This document shows positions 28,213 through 36,430 of a stretch of DNA of 64,000 nt, piece by piece. Location: NCBI RefSeq assembly GCF_014641945.1, contig NZ_BMIJ01000006.1, positions 186,001-250,000 on the forward strand, read 5' to 3'. A model generated the notes under the pieces. That model was given only the letters and a program-made list of their open reading frames with translations. It was not told where the DNA came from and made no database searches. Source of the DNA: Marinobacterium zhoushanense. Its GTDB lineage: Bacteria > Pseudomonadota > Gammaproteobacteria > Pseudomonadales > Balneatricaceae. The position numbers and the translations under genes are program-made. Each line of letters opens with the position of its first letter. Positions within the stretch are counted from its first letter, which is position 1.

Positions 28213-28626
28213 TTACCTGACGATGAACACCGACAACTTCGAGTGCGAGGCTACGTGGCTGCCGTGGGAGCCGAATAGATGATCGGAAAAGCCGGGCAAG
28301 TGCGACGCCATCACCACCAGGTCCACGCCCAACTTTTCCTCTGCATGCTCCAATACGAGATCCAGATCGGCAGCTGGATCGTGAGAGATTAGCGGGTGTG
28401 CCTGTACTTCGATGTTGTGGGCGGCACCCTGTTCGGCGGCAAAGCGCTGAACCTTTTCGGCAAACTCGTTCGGCGTATGGGCTACCTCACTGGGTGCGGA
28501 GGCGGATACGCTAACGTAATGGACCCTGGCGCCATAATGTCGGGCAAGATCCGCTGCCACTTTCAATGCCTTATCCAGTTGGTCAATGTGGGGCAGGCTG
28601 ACCGGAACCATAATGTCTGAATACAT
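28213..28626 (-). CDS. Universal stress protein (UspA family)
   Basis: A 137-residue single-domain Usp. It begins MYSDIMVPVSLPHIDQLDKAL and carries VDLVVMASHLPGFSDHLFGSHGSHVASHSKLSVFIV, where GSHGSHVASHS corresponds to the ATP-binding G-x2-G-x9-G-(S/T) region of the UspA fold. Members help survival under starvation or oxidative stress. An AGGGA site lies 8 bases before the ATG. It stands alone, just after the SDR remnant on the other strand. Confidence 0.9.
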   Translation of the reverse strand: MYSDIMVPVSLPHIDQLDKALKVAADLARHYGARVHYVSVSASAPSEVAHTPNEFAEKVQRFAAEQGAAHNIEVQAHPLISHDPAADLDLVLEHAEEKLGVDLVVMASHLPGFSDHLFGSHGSHVASHSKLSVFIVR

Positions 28627-28787
28627 GGTATTGTCCCTGTTCTGCTTAGTTATAGCGGGATATCAGTATCCGCTCTGTTCATTTTATTTTAGTCATATTA
28701 TGTCGTTGCCAAGGAGGGAGTCGTAAATTCCGGCTAAGCTCCGGCTGCACCAGGGTTGGCTAGTTAAGGGTATTTAAGAGGTGGCGG

Positions 28788-29630
28788 GTGTCAAATTTTA
28801 AAGATCACGTGGACAGTATCGCGCGGGCCGCCATCGCCTGTGGTGCTTTGCAGTCAATCCCGACCGAAGCTCAGGTCTTGGAGCAGGGCGGGCTTAAGTA
28901 TCTGGTCCGCGTGCTGGATAACCTCAAGCGCAAGGATGAGGCGAGGGCGCGGCTAGAGCGGGCGGGCAGCCATAATACCAACCCCTTTCTACCCTATGAA
29001 GAGGCGCTGTATGTCGGAGATGTTGGCGACTACCACCGCTGCCTGCTGAACAAGTTCAATGTGGTGAAGCAGCACCTGTTGATCGTGACTCGCGAATTCG
29101 AAGCCCAGTCCGACTTGATCAACCGACGTGATTTTGCTGCCCTGGCTGAGGTGATGGCGCAACTGCCGGGCTTGGCGTTTTATAACGGCGGCGAGACCGC
29201 CGGGGCCAGTCAGCCGCATAAACACCTGCAACTGGTGCCATTGCCGATGCAGCCCTTTGCCGAAACGCCATTTTCGCAACAGTTGCGGTCTATTCGGGGT
29301 GATAAGCCTCAGCGCTACGAGGGGTTGGCCTTTAATCACGCCGTTTTGCAGCTGCCTGCGGGGCTCTTCGATGATCTGTCCATGGCGGGCAATCGATTGC
29401 TCGAATACTACAGGGTCTTACGTGAGGCACTGGCATTGGGGCGTGACTCGCCCTACAACCTACTGCTGACGCCGGATTGGATGCTGATGGTGCCAAGAAC
29501 GGCGGAGATGTGGCAGGGGATCTCGTTCAACGCGCTGGCGTTTTGCGGGGCGATTCTGGTGCGGGATGAGGAGCAGCTAACGCAACTGCGTGAGGGCGGG
29601 ATCATGCAGGCGCTTGTCTCGATCAGCTGA
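28788..29630 (+). CDS. ATP adenylyltransferase (Ap4A phosphorylase II-like)
   Basis: A 280-residue protein of the APA1/2-type HIT-like family. The catalytic region reads GETAGASQPHKHLQLVPLP, with the nucleophilic histidine in HKHLQ at about 144-148; the N-terminal part has the NPFLPYEEALYVGD and NKFNVVKQHLLIVTR blocks. It would split diadenosine tetraphosphate with phosphate into ATP and ADP. The start is a GTG with AAGAGG upstream. It ends inside a long hairpin shared with the convergent trpA gene. Confidence 0.88.
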   Translation: MSNFKDHVDSIARAAIACGALQSIPTEAQVLEQGGLKYLVRVLDNLKRKDEARARLERAGSHNTNPFLPYEEALYVGDVGDYHRCLLNKFNVVKQHLLIVTREFEAQSDLINRRDFAALAEVMAQLPGLAFYNGGETAGASQPHKHLQLVPLPMQPFAETPFSQQLRSIRGDKPQRYEGLAFNHAVLQLPAGLFDDLSMAGNRLLEYYRVLREALALGRDSPYNLLLTPDWMLMVPRTAEMWQGISFNALAFCGAILVRDEEQLTQLREGGIMQALVSIS

Positions 29631-29641
29631 CAAGCGCCTGC
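29606..29641. terminator. Long hairpin straddling the Ap4A phosphorylase stop codon
   Basis: A perfect 13-bp stem, GCAGGCGCTTGTC (29606-29618) with GACAAGCGCCTGC (29629-29641), is followed by GGGTTTCT. It spans the stop codon and lies between two convergent genes, 14 bases before the trpA stop. The tail has only a short T run. Confidence 0.6.
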
Positions 29642-29654
29642 GGGTTTCTATGGC

Positions 29655-30476
29655 TTACTGGCGTGCCTTGCGCACCGCGGCCGCCAAGGAGCGGGTTAAC
29701 TCCGCCACTGCTTTGGTGCCTTCGGTAGGTGTCGCCGCGTTCTCGATGCAGTCGGTCAATGCAGACCCCACCACCACCGCGTCAGCGAACTGAGCGATAC
29801 GCTCCGCCTGTTCCGGAGTGCGGATACCGAAACCGACACCGATCGGGATATCGGTGTGTGCGCGGATCGCATTGACCTCCGCTTCTACCTTTTCCGGTGT
29901 CGGCGCGGCGGCGCCGGTGACGCCCGTGCTGGAGACGTAGTAGAGGAAGCCGGAGGTGTTCTGCAGCACCAGCGGCAGGCGCTTGGCGTCGGTGGTCGGC
30001 GTCGCCAGGCGAATAAAATTGATGTTGTATTCGCGTGCCGGCAGGCAGAGCTCGTCGTCATGCTCCGGCGGCAGGTCGACCACGATCAGACCGTCGACAC
30101 CCGCTTCCGAGGCTTGCTTCAGGAACCTGTCCACACCCATGCAGTAGATCGGGTTGTAGTAGCCCATAAGCACCAGCGGGGTGTCGTTGTCGCGCTCGCG
30201 CAGGGCGCGCACCATGGCCAGGGTTTTCTGCATATCCTGCCCGGCGGTCAATGCACGCAGGGAGGATTTCTGGATCGATGGGCCGTCCGCCATCGGATCG
30301 GTGAACGGCATGCCCAGTTCGATCACGTCGGCACCCGCTTCCGACAGCGCCAGCAGGGTGTTCAGGCCGGTGTCGTAATCCGGGTCGCCGGCACTGATAA
30401 AGGTGACGAGTCCGGCACGGTTGGCCGCTTTCAGCTCGGCGAAGCGGCGCTCGATACGGGTCTGGTTAGCACTCAT
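29655..30476 (-). CDS. trpA: Tryptophan synthase alpha subunit
   Basis: A 273-residue TIM-barrel enzyme that splits indole-3-glycerol phosphate into indole and glyceraldehyde-3-phosphate. The catalytic acids are seen as E53 in [10 protein letters not shown] and D64 in MADGPS, matching E49 and D60 of the E. coli protein. The glycine-rich phosphate site [11 protein letters not shown] is present near 215. It is 11 bases downstream of trpB, and the pair is divergent from a TrpI-type LysR gene, the arrangement of Pseudomonas trpBA. Confidence 0.97.
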   Translation of the reverse strand: MSANQTRIERRFAELKAANRAGLVTFISAGDPDYDTGLNTLLALSEAGADVIELGMPFTDPMADGPSIQKSSLRALTAGQDMQKTLAMVRALRERDNDTPLVLMGYYNPIYCMGVDRFLKQASEAGVDGLIVVDLPPEHDDELCLPAREYNINFIRLATPTTDAKRLPLVLQNTSGFLYYVSSTGVTGAAAPTPEKVEAEVNAIRAHTDIPIGVGFGIRTPEQAERIAQFADAVVVGSALTDCIENAATPTEGTKAVAELTRSLAAAVRKARQ

Positions 30477-30487
30477 CTTTTAACTCC

Positions 30488-31711
30488 TCAGTCTGCCAGC
30501 TCATCGGCCAGGTATGCGGTTACAGTGGCCATATCCTTGTCGCCGCGACCGCTCAGGTTGATCACCATAATGTGATCTTTGGGCAGGGTCGGGGCCAGTT
30601 GCATGGCGTAGGCAATGGCGTGGGACGATTCCAGCGCCGGGATGATACCCTCCAGGCGGCAGGTCAGTTTGAACGCATCCAAGGCTTCGTCGTCGGTGAT
30701 GGCGACATATTCGCCACGGCCGATATCGTGCAACCAGGCGTGCTCGGGACCGATGCCGGGGTAGTCGAGACCGGCGGAGATGGAGTGTGCATCCTGGATC
30801 TGGCCGTCTTCAGACTGCAGCAGGAATGTACGGTTGCCGTGCAGTACGCCTGGCGTGCCGCCCTTGAGGCTGGCGGCGTGCTTGCCGCTGTCGATGCCGT
30901 GACCGGCGGCTTCAACGCCGATCAGGCGCACGGAGGCATCCTTGATGAACGGGTGGAACAGGCCCATGGCGTTTGAACCGCCGCCGATACAGGCGACCAG
31001 AGAGTCCGGCAGGCGTCCCTCTTTCCGCTGCAGCTGTTCGCGTACCTCATTACCGATCACGCACTGGAAGTCACGCACCATCTCTGGGTAGGGGTGGGGA
31101 CCGGCCACGGTACCGATAATGTAGAAGGTGGACTCCACGTTGGTGACCCAGTCGCGCAGCGCTTCGTTCATCGCATCTTTCAGCGTGCCGGTGCCGCTGA
31201 CAACCGGAATAACCTTGGCACCGAGTAGCTTCATGCGCTGCACGTTGGGCTGCTGGCGGTCGATATCGGTGGTACCCATGTAGACCACACACTCCAGACC
31301 GAAGCGGGCGGCTACAGTGGCGGTGGCCACGCCGTGCATGCCGGCGCCGGTCTCGGCGATGATCCGCTTTTTGCCCATGCGCTTGGCGAGCAGGATCTGG
31401 CCCAGGCAGTTGTTGATCTTGTGCGCGCCGGTATGGTTCAGGTCTTCGCGCTTGAAGTAGATCTTGGCGCCGCCCAGATGTTCGGTCAGGCGCTCGGCGA
31501 AGTAGAGCGGGCTCTCGCGACCGACGTAATCCTTCTGCAGTGCCTCCAGCTCGGCGTAGAAGCTGGGGTCGTGCTTCGCCTTCTCATATTCGGCCTGCAG
31601 GTCGAGAATCAGCGGCATCAGGGTCTCGGCGACAAAGCGTCCGCCGAAGGTGCCGAAGAAACCGTTCAGGTCCGGGCCGATCTCGGGTGTTTTTTGGGTC
31701 TGGGTGCTCAT
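30488..31711 (-). CDS. trpB: Tryptophan synthase beta subunit
   Basis: A 407-residue PLP enzyme condensing indole and serine to tryptophan. The PLP lysine is Lys98 in [11 protein letters not shown]. The phosphate-binding loop GGGSNAMG and the indole-channel stretch follow. It forms the alpha2-beta2 complex with TrpA, whose gene is next. Its promoter lies in the 113-base gap shared with the LysR-type regulator gene, which is probably its activator and responds to indole-3-glycerol phosphate in known systems. Confidence 0.98.
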   Translation of the reverse strand: MSTQTQKTPEIGPDLNGFFGTFGGRFVAETLMPLILDLQAEYEKAKHDPSFYAELEALQKDYVGRESPLYFAERLTEHLGGAKIYFKREDLNHTGAHKINNCLGQILLAKRMGKKRIIAETGAGMHGVATATVAARFGLECVVYMGTTDIDRQQPNVQRMKLLGAKVIPVVSGTGTLKDAMNEALRDWVTNVESTFYIIGTVAGPHPYPEMVRDFQCVIGNEVREQLQRKEGRLPDSLVACIGGGSNAMGLFHPFIKDASVRLIGVEAAGHGIDSGKHAASLKGGTPGVLHGNRTFLLQSEDGQIQDAHSISAGLDYPGIGPEHAWLHDIGRGEYVAITDDEALDAFKLTCRLEGIIPALESSHAIAYAMQLAPTLPKDHIMVINLSGRGDKDMATVTAYLADELAD

Positions 31712-31824
31712 GGCAAGGCTCCATAGCGGTAACTTTATGGGTTCTAGGTTAGTTGAGATTAAGGCGTGTGAAAATCGATTATTTTACGTTAATCTGTGAG
31801 AAAAGCTGACAGGTTTGATATCCC

Positions 31825-32727
31825 ATGAGTGACACATTACCCTCGTTAAATGCATTGCGTGCGTTTAATGAAACGGCGCGGGAGTTAAGTGTAACCCGTG
31901 CTGCACAGAATCTGCATGTCACACATGGCGCGGTAAGCAGACAGCTTCGCCAGCTTGAGGAGCAGCTGGGCGTAACGTTGTTCAAGCGCGAAGGGCGAGG
32001 TCTGGTGCTGACCGCCGAAGGGGATCAGTTACGTGCCTCTACCTCACAGGCGTTCGAACAACTCGCTCAGGCCTGCGATCAGTTGAAGCGCCGTGCCGCC
32101 GACGCTCCCATCGTGCTCAGTTGTTCTGGCAGCTTTCTTGCGCGTTGGTTCATACCCCGGCTGGACAAGCTGCAGCGGCAGTGTCCGGAGCTGAAGCTGC
32201 ATTTGACCGCCAGTGAGGAGGCGCAATGGCCGCTGGGGCCCGGGGTGGACGTGGCATTGCGTTTCGCCGAGCCGCCCTGGCCCGGCGATGCCCAGGTGAT
32301 CGATCTGGCACCGGAGCTGATGGGGCCGGTGATGAAGCCTGAACTGCTGCAGGGACTGAGTGCGGAGGATCCCGAATCCTTGTACGCCTTGCCGCTGCTG
32401 CATACCCAGTCGCGCGCCCAGGCCTGGCCGCTCTGGTTTGCGGCTAAGGGGTTGGAGGTTACGCGGATCAGGCGTGACCAGGCGTTTGAGCACCTGAACT
32501 ACATGCTGGAAGCGGCACTGGTGGGACTCGGTGTAGCGATAGCGCCGGCCTATCTGGTGGAGGAGGATCTGCGTGCCGGGCGTCTGGTGGCTCCCTGGGG
32601 GTTTATCGAGACGCCGGCACGCGTCGGGCTGTGGCTACCGGCAGGCGAAAATCGGCCACTGATCCACCGGCTGATCGAATGGTTGCAGCAGGAACTGTCG
32701 GGCGATACGCAAAGAAGCTATCGCTAG
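31825..32727 (+). CDS. trpI: LysR-family regulator, TrpI-type
   Basis: 300 residues. The N-terminal winged helix-turn-helix is SVTRAAQNLHVTHGAVSRQLRQLEEQLG. The effector domain spans about 95-295. The high similarity pattern in LPSLNALRAFNETARELSVTRAA is that of the TrpI/GcvA branch. Its divergent position next to trpBA, with a 113-base shared promoter region, is the classic Pseudomonas arrangement in which TrpI activates trpBA. The symbol rests on context as well as on sequence. Confidence 0.88.
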   Translation: MSDTLPSLNALRAFNETARELSVTRAAQNLHVTHGAVSRQLRQLEEQLGVTLFKREGRGLVLTAEGDQLRASTSQAFEQLAQACDQLKRRAADAPIVLSCSGSFLARWFIPRLDKLQRQCPELKLHLTASEEAQWPLGPGVDVALRFAEPPWPGDAQVIDLAPELMGPVMKPELLQGLSAEDPESLYALPLLHTQSRAQAWPLWFAAKGLEVTRIRRDQAFEHLNYMLEAALVGLGVAIAPAYLVEEDLRAGRLVAPWGFIETPARVGLWLPAGENRPLIHRLIEWLQQELSGDTQRSYR

Positions 32728-32798
32728 TTGGTACCCGGCGCGCTGGGTCGTACAATGGCGCCCCCCGCCCCAAGAAAGCGCAGGCCCCTGGGCTGTTA

Positions 32799-32807
32799 GG
32801 GGGGGGG
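32799..32807. repeat. Nine-G homopolymer upstream of the EamA transporter gene
   Basis: A run of nine G lies 22 bases before the EamA start codon in a short G/C-rich gap after trpI. Runs of this length are slippage-prone and could alter leader length or promoter spacing. There is no evidence here that it does. Confidence 0.7.
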
Positions 32808-32829
32808 CACAACCGATGGATGGATAACG

Positions 32830-33708
32830 ATGGGCCTTTGGATACCGTTTACGATCTTTGCCGCGTTCATGCAGTCCTGGCGCAATGCGTTCCAGAACCG
32901 GTTGAGCAAAGAGGTGAACACCGCCGGTGTGACGCTCGCCCGCTTCCTTTGGGCCAGTCCCTTGGCCGCGATCTATCTGGTGCTGCTCTACTGGTTCAAG
33001 CCGGTGGCGGTGCCGAGCTTCAATACGCCGTTCGTGCTGACCATTCTGGCGGCGTCGGTGTCGCAGATCTTTGCCACCGCGCTGATGGTGATGCTGTTTC
33101 GGCTGCGCAACTATGCTATCGGGGTGGGGCTGGCCAAGAGTGAAGCGGTCATCGCTGCTGTGCTTGGGGCGTTTTTCTTCAGTGCCCCGTTAACGCTGCT
33201 GGCCTGGATCGGCGTACTGATCGGTGCGCTGGCGGTATGGTTGATGAGCAATACCCATGCCGTTCGCGAGCTACCGCTGAAAACCGTGGTAACCGGATTG
33301 GGCAGCGGGCTGTGTTTCGCGCTGACCACGCTCTGGGTGCGCGAGGCGGCCCTGATGCTGGAACTGAGTTTCCCGCACAGCGCCGCCTGGGTGCTGCTCT
33401 GGGTGATATCGACCCAGACGCTGGTGTTACTCGCCTGGCTGGCGATCCGTGACCGCCCGACCATTGCGGCGCTTTGGCAACGGCCCAAGGCGGTGATGCT
33501 GACCAGCCTGTTCAGCTGTTTGGGCTCTATCGGCTGGTTTACCGCCATGAGCCTGGAGACGGTCGCGATGGTCAAGACCCTCGGTCAGGTGGAGGTGCTG
33601 TTCACACTGGCGATTTCAGCCCGCTGGTTCCGCGAGAAACTGGGTACGCGCGACCTGTGGGGCCTCGCCTTTATTGTGCTCGGCGCCATCTGCGTGATTG
33701 TCGCCTGA
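32830..33708 (+). CDS. EamA/DMT-superfamily membrane transporter
   Basis: A 292-residue inner-membrane protein with about ten helices arranged as two EamA repeats, the second starting near 150. The second repeat includes ETVAMVKTLGQVEVLFTLAIS near its end. DMT proteins export small metabolites; no substrate can be assigned. The start codon follows a weak ribosome site and a nine-G tract. Confidence 0.85.
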   Translation: MGLWIPFTIFAAFMQSWRNAFQNRLSKEVNTAGVTLARFLWASPLAAIYLVLLYWFKPVAVPSFNTPFVLTILAASVSQIFATALMVMLFRLRNYAIGVGLAKSEAVIAAVLGAFFFSAPLTLLAWIGVLIGALAVWLMSNTHAVRELPLKTVVTGLGSGLCFALTTLWVREAALMLELSFPHSAAWVLLWVISTQTLVLLAWLAIRDRPTIAALWQRPKAVMLTSLFSCLGSIGWFTAMSLETVAMVKTLGQVEVLFTLAISARWFREKLGTRDLWGLAFIVLGAICVIVA

Positions 33709-33804
33709 GGCCGCATTTGGGGCCGACCTCATCCAATGCGCATAAGCGAGCACGGGTTCCCGGTCGGAGGTTAATCGCTGGCGGGGTGCTGGTTTGACGT
33801 TAAA

Positions 33805-33814
33805 TGCATATGCA
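33805..33814. promoter_or_regulatory. MarR-type palindromic operator, site 1
   Basis: A 10-bp perfect palindrome TGCATATGCA. The same palindrome recurs at 33902-33911 and, next to the marR start codon, at 34773-34782. Site 1 is 115 bases upstream of the small secreted protein gene. Confidence 0.65.
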
Positions 33815-33901
33815 ACTATGTTCAAGCTATCGGCGGGAGGATATGGAGATCCAGGCTCACCGAACCTGCGCTTTAGCGGGCGCTCTTCTCAACCATATAC
33901 A

Positions 33902-33911
33902 TGCATATGCA
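33902..33911. promoter_or_regulatory. MarR-type palindromic operator, site 2
   Basis: TGCATATGCA, extending to the 12-bp palindrome ATGCATATGCAT at 33901-33912. It sits 17 bases before the ATG at 33929, where a bound repressor would block transcription or the ribosome site. It lies 97 bases from site 1, close to nine helical turns. Confidence 0.7.
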
Positions 33912-33928
33912 TTATTTAGGTGTCCATC

Positions 33929-34282
33929 ATGAAAGCTTCTGTGAGAAACTATTCCGGCAGCCCTTTCATTGCCCTTCTGTTTGCGTTGGCCGCGCTATTT
34001 ATGACCCAAACGGCCATGGCAGATGGCGGTGTGGCGATGGAAAATATCAACCGGATACACAACCCGAGTCTGTCGACAATGGAGCTGCCTGCAGTCACCA
34101 CCCCGGTTCGGCGTGAAGCCGCGCGGGATGTGGCGGAGGAAAACATCGCCGCCATGTTCGATCCGCGCATCAGAAGCGAGCGGATGAGATCCACATCCAC
34201 CCCGTTTTCAGCGCCGAGAGACGCCTCGCGGGATGTTGCCCTGGATAATCTTCGCCGCATTTTTAAGGTCGGTAATATGTAA
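33929..34282 (+). CDS. Small secreted protein with three degenerate repeats
   Basis: 117 residues from ATG (AGGTG upstream). A signal peptide (PFIALLFALAALFMTQTAMA) is probably cut after Ala31. The mature 86 residues contain three related units: DGGVAMENINRIHNP, ARDVAEENIAAMFDP and SRDVALDNLRRIFKV, each of the form V-A-x-x-N-I/L-x-x-(I/M)-F. I do not recognise the family. The gene is flanked upstream by two copies of the palindrome that also sits at the start of the convergent marR gene, so it is probably the main target of that regulator and may be a stress- or drug-responsive periplasmic protein. Confidence 0.72.
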   Translation: MKASVRNYSGSPFIALLFALAALFMTQTAMADGGVAMENINRIHNPSLSTMELPAVTTPVRREAARDVAEENIAAMFDPRIRSERMRSTSTPFSAPRDASRDVALDNLRRIFKVGNM

Positions 34283-34335
34283 TAGATCGTGTACAGGCGC
34301 TAAGAAACCAGCACGCTACAGGCGCTTTCGGCAGC

Positions 34336-34758
34336 CTATTTCATCGCCGCGATACAACGACTGAAGGCAACCAGCTGTTCACTCTTGTGTTCGCCAAGAT
34401 GCTGCCTGAATTGCGCTTGGGCGTGCTGCCAGGGCTCCAACGCCTGCTGATAGAGCGCCTCGCCTTCCCGCGTCAGTCGCAGCACCCGTTCGCGCTTGTC
34501 CTCGCCCTCTGCCGCCTGCACATAACCGTCACGGATCAACGGTTGCAGTCCCCGGGAAACGGAAGCTTGTTCCAGCACCAACACCTCTCCCAAGCGTGAG
34601 GCATTGCAACTGCCCAGCAGATGCAGAGCCCGTAACAGGGAAAACTGCGTGATCCGCAGCCCCAGCGGTGCCAGCGATTCGTTGTAGAGTTGGCTGACCA
34701 CTCTGTCCGCACTACGGAGGCAGTGGGCCAGGCAGATTTCATCGAGTTCCGTTAACAT
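34336..34758 (-). CDS. MarR-family transcriptional regulator
   Basis: A 140-residue dimeric winged-helix protein. The recognition region reads GSCNASRLGEVLVLEQASVSRGLQPLIRDGYV, followed by the wing (EGEDKRERVLRLTREG). MarR proteins repress genes for efflux or detoxification and release DNA when ligand or oxidant is present. The ATG at 34758 is preferred (GGAG two bases before), though an ATG at 34773 inside the operator is possible. A palindromic operator overlaps its start and two more lie before the convergent small-protein gene, so autorepression is likely. Confidence 0.9.
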   Translation of the reverse strand: MLTELDEICLAHCLRSADRVVSQLYNESLAPLGLRITQFSLLRALHLLGSCNASRLGEVLVLEQASVSRGLQPLIRDGYVQAAEGEDKRERVLRLTREGEALYQQALEPWQHAQAQFRQHLGEHKSEQLVAFSRCIAAMK

Positions 34759-34772
34759 GGCTCCAGTATGCA

Positions 34773-34782
34773 TGCATATGCA
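34773..34782. promoter_or_regulatory. MarR-type palindromic operator, site 3
   Basis: TGCATATGCA, extending to the 12-bp palindrome ATGCATATGCAT at 34772-34783, directly upstream of the marR start codon. This position fits autorepression and would also control any leftward-divergent transcript. Confidence 0.72.
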
Positions 34783-34894
34783 TATTAGTCAATCGGGCCA
34801 TGCGTCTCCTTCAGTCTGCCATCCGCACCCGACGCACTCGGAAGCGTTCAAGGAAGCGGCGATGGCGGTATTCGGCTTGCCGCTCAACTGCTAA
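34778..34894 (+). other. Possible 38-codon ORF or 3' gene remnant divergent from marR
   Basis: An open frame begins with an ATG inside the operator and ends PTHSEAFKEAAMAVFGLPLNC. The C-terminal 20 residues look like the helical end of a real protein rather than random sequence, while the first 15 look random. This could be the tail of a MarR-controlled gene whose body was deleted, leaving promoter and 3' end joined. The protein family was not identified, so support is weak. Confidence 0.3.
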
Positions 34895-34947
34895 ATGCAG
34901 AATGTGGCAGCTAACCCGATTAACTCCTCGATCTGGTGCGAGTACCG

Positions 34948-35562
34948 CTAGGCAGATGCCGATGGAGTGCGACATATCCCGATTGTTCCGGCTTTGGTGG
35001 TGTCAATACTGGCGTCGAGAATCGCTGTTCGACAACTCTCGAGCAGCGTCCGGATCAGCGCCTCATCGTTGAGGGCGCGGGCGATGGCGACGCCGCCGAT
35101 CATCATCACCACGTGCTGTAAGGCACGAGCATAGCCTGAGTCGTCCTGCTCCTGGCGAACAACATCGACCAGTCCGCGGAACACCCTGGTCCATATATCC
35201 CTCACCTGTTCATCACGCTGGGCAATATCGCTGACCAGAAACGCCAGCGGGCAGTGCAGGCCGTCGCCACTGACATGCTCGCCACTGAGGTACGCATTGA
35301 CCACTCGCTCCAGATGCTGGTCAGTTTCTGCATTGGGGCCCAGCCGTGTGTCACGGGCATTGCGTGCTGCCGTCAGGATCGCTTCGCCGTACAGTTCGCT
35401 CTTGGATGTGAAGTGCGCATAAAAGGCGCCGCGGGTCATGCCCGCTGCGCTCATCACCTGATCGATACTGACCTGATCGAACCCCTGCTGGGCAAACAGG
35501 CGCGCGGCGGTCATCAGGATACGCTGGCGACTGCGCTCCTTGTGATCCGGGCTCCAGCTCAT
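34948..35562 (-). CDS. TetR-family transcriptional regulator
   Basis: 204 residues. The N-terminal helix-turn-helix is FDQVSIDQVMSAAGMTRGAFYAHFTSKSELY. The C-terminal ligand domain is not assignable. The ATG at 35562 has GGAGG nine bases upstream; an ATG at 35571 directly abuts that site and is less likely. It is divergent from a glutathione S-transferase gene, with a perfect 9-2-9 palindrome between them, so it likely represses itself and the transferase. Confidence 0.92.
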   Translation of the reverse strand: MSWSPDHKERSRQRILMTAARLFAQQGFDQVSIDQVMSAAGMTRGAFYAHFTSKSELYGEAILTAARNARDTRLGPNAETDQHLERVVNAYLSGEHVSGDGLHCPLAFLVSDIAQRDEQVRDIWTRVFRGLVDVVRQEQDDSGYARALQHVVMMIGGVAIARALNDEALIRTLLESCRTAILDASIDTTKAGTIGICRTPSASA

Positions 35563-35600
35563 GGTGTTCATCCTCCCGCTGTGGGTGCATTCGGCTACAA

Positions 35601-35620
35601 AATATGTTCTTGAACATATT
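35601..35620. promoter_or_regulatory. Palindromic operator between tetR-type and GST genes
   Basis: AATATGTTC (35601-35609), two central bases, GAACATATT (35612-35620): a perfect 9-2-9 inverted repeat in the 111-base divergent gap. TetR-family operators commonly have this size and symmetry. Confidence 0.8.
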
Positions 35621-35673
35621 GTGAAAGCTGTAAGGATACTGCGGACAAACTGAATCGGAAAGGGAGATCAGCT

Positions 35674-36318
35674 ATGGCAACTCTGCATATTCTGGGGCCG
35701 GGTTTCAGCAGCTTCGTGCGAAGCGTCATGCTCTGCTGCGAGGAGAAGGGTGTCGACTATGCCATCGGCTTTGAGCCGAATGGACAGAGTATTGATTTCA
35801 AGAGTGATGAACATCTCAAGCTGCACCCCTATGGCAAGGTGCCGGCACTGATCCACGGTGATCGGGTGATCTTTGAGACTGCGGTGATCTGCCGTTATAT
35901 CGATGCCGCGTTCGACGGGCCCGCACTGCAGCCTGACGACCTTTGGGGGCGGATCCAGGTCGACCAGACTGCTGCCGAGATCGGGCTGTATATCGATCAG
36001 GCGCTGGTGCGCAAGCTGTTGCTGGAGTTTGCCTTTCCCAAGGGAGAAAACGGCACTGTGCGCATGGATGCGGTAGAACAGGCCTTGCCTGAAGCCTATA
36101 GGGCGCTGGCACGGGTAGAGCTGCTGTTGGGGAATCGCCAGTTCATCGCGGGCGATCGCTACACCCTGGCCGACGCTCTGCTGACGCCGATGCTCGATTA
36201 TCTCAGCGGCTTGCCGATGGGAGCGGACCTGATACCGGTCTCTGGAACGCTCGATCAGTATTTGCAGAGGATGCGAGCAAGGCCGTCGGGCGTCAAGGTG
36301 CTTCGATCGCGCCGTTGA
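35674..36318 (+). CDS. Glutathione S-transferase family protein
   Basis: A 214-residue two-domain GST. The thioredoxin-like domain has GPGFSSFVRSVMLCCEEKG with an active-site-region Ser, then YGKVPALIHGD and the glutathione-binding FETAVICRYID (Glu-Thr/Ser motif). The helical domain holds the N-capping-box region FIAGDRYTLADALLTPML. It probably conjugates or reduces electrophiles. It is divergent from a TetR-type repressor, with an operator between, implying induction by a xenobiotic or electrophile. Confidence 0.9.
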   Translation: MATLHILGPGFSSFVRSVMLCCEEKGVDYAIGFEPNGQSIDFKSDEHLKLHPYGKVPALIHGDRVIFETAVICRYIDAAFDGPALQPDDLWGRIQVDQTAAEIGLYIDQALVRKLLLEFAFPKGENGTVRMDAVEQALPEAYRALARVELLLGNRQFIAGDRYTLADALLTPMLDYLSGLPMGADLIPVSGTLDQYLQRMRARPSGVKVLRSRR

Positions 36319-36339
36319 ACAGTATTTGAAGTCGGTTTC

Positions 36340-36375
36340 AGAATGCGGCGGCAAAGTTTAACGCCGCCGCGTTCT
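36340..36375 (+). terminator. Candidate terminator after the GST gene
   Basis: AGAATGCGGCGGC (36340-36352) pairs with GCCGCCGCGTTCT (36363-36375), with one T-G wobble. It lies 22 bases after the GST stop. No T run follows. Confidence 0.5.
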
Positions 36376-36430
36376 GGCCATCATCGAGACCTGATAAGCT
36401 GGGCGTTTTTGTGTCCGGCGAGATGGGAAG

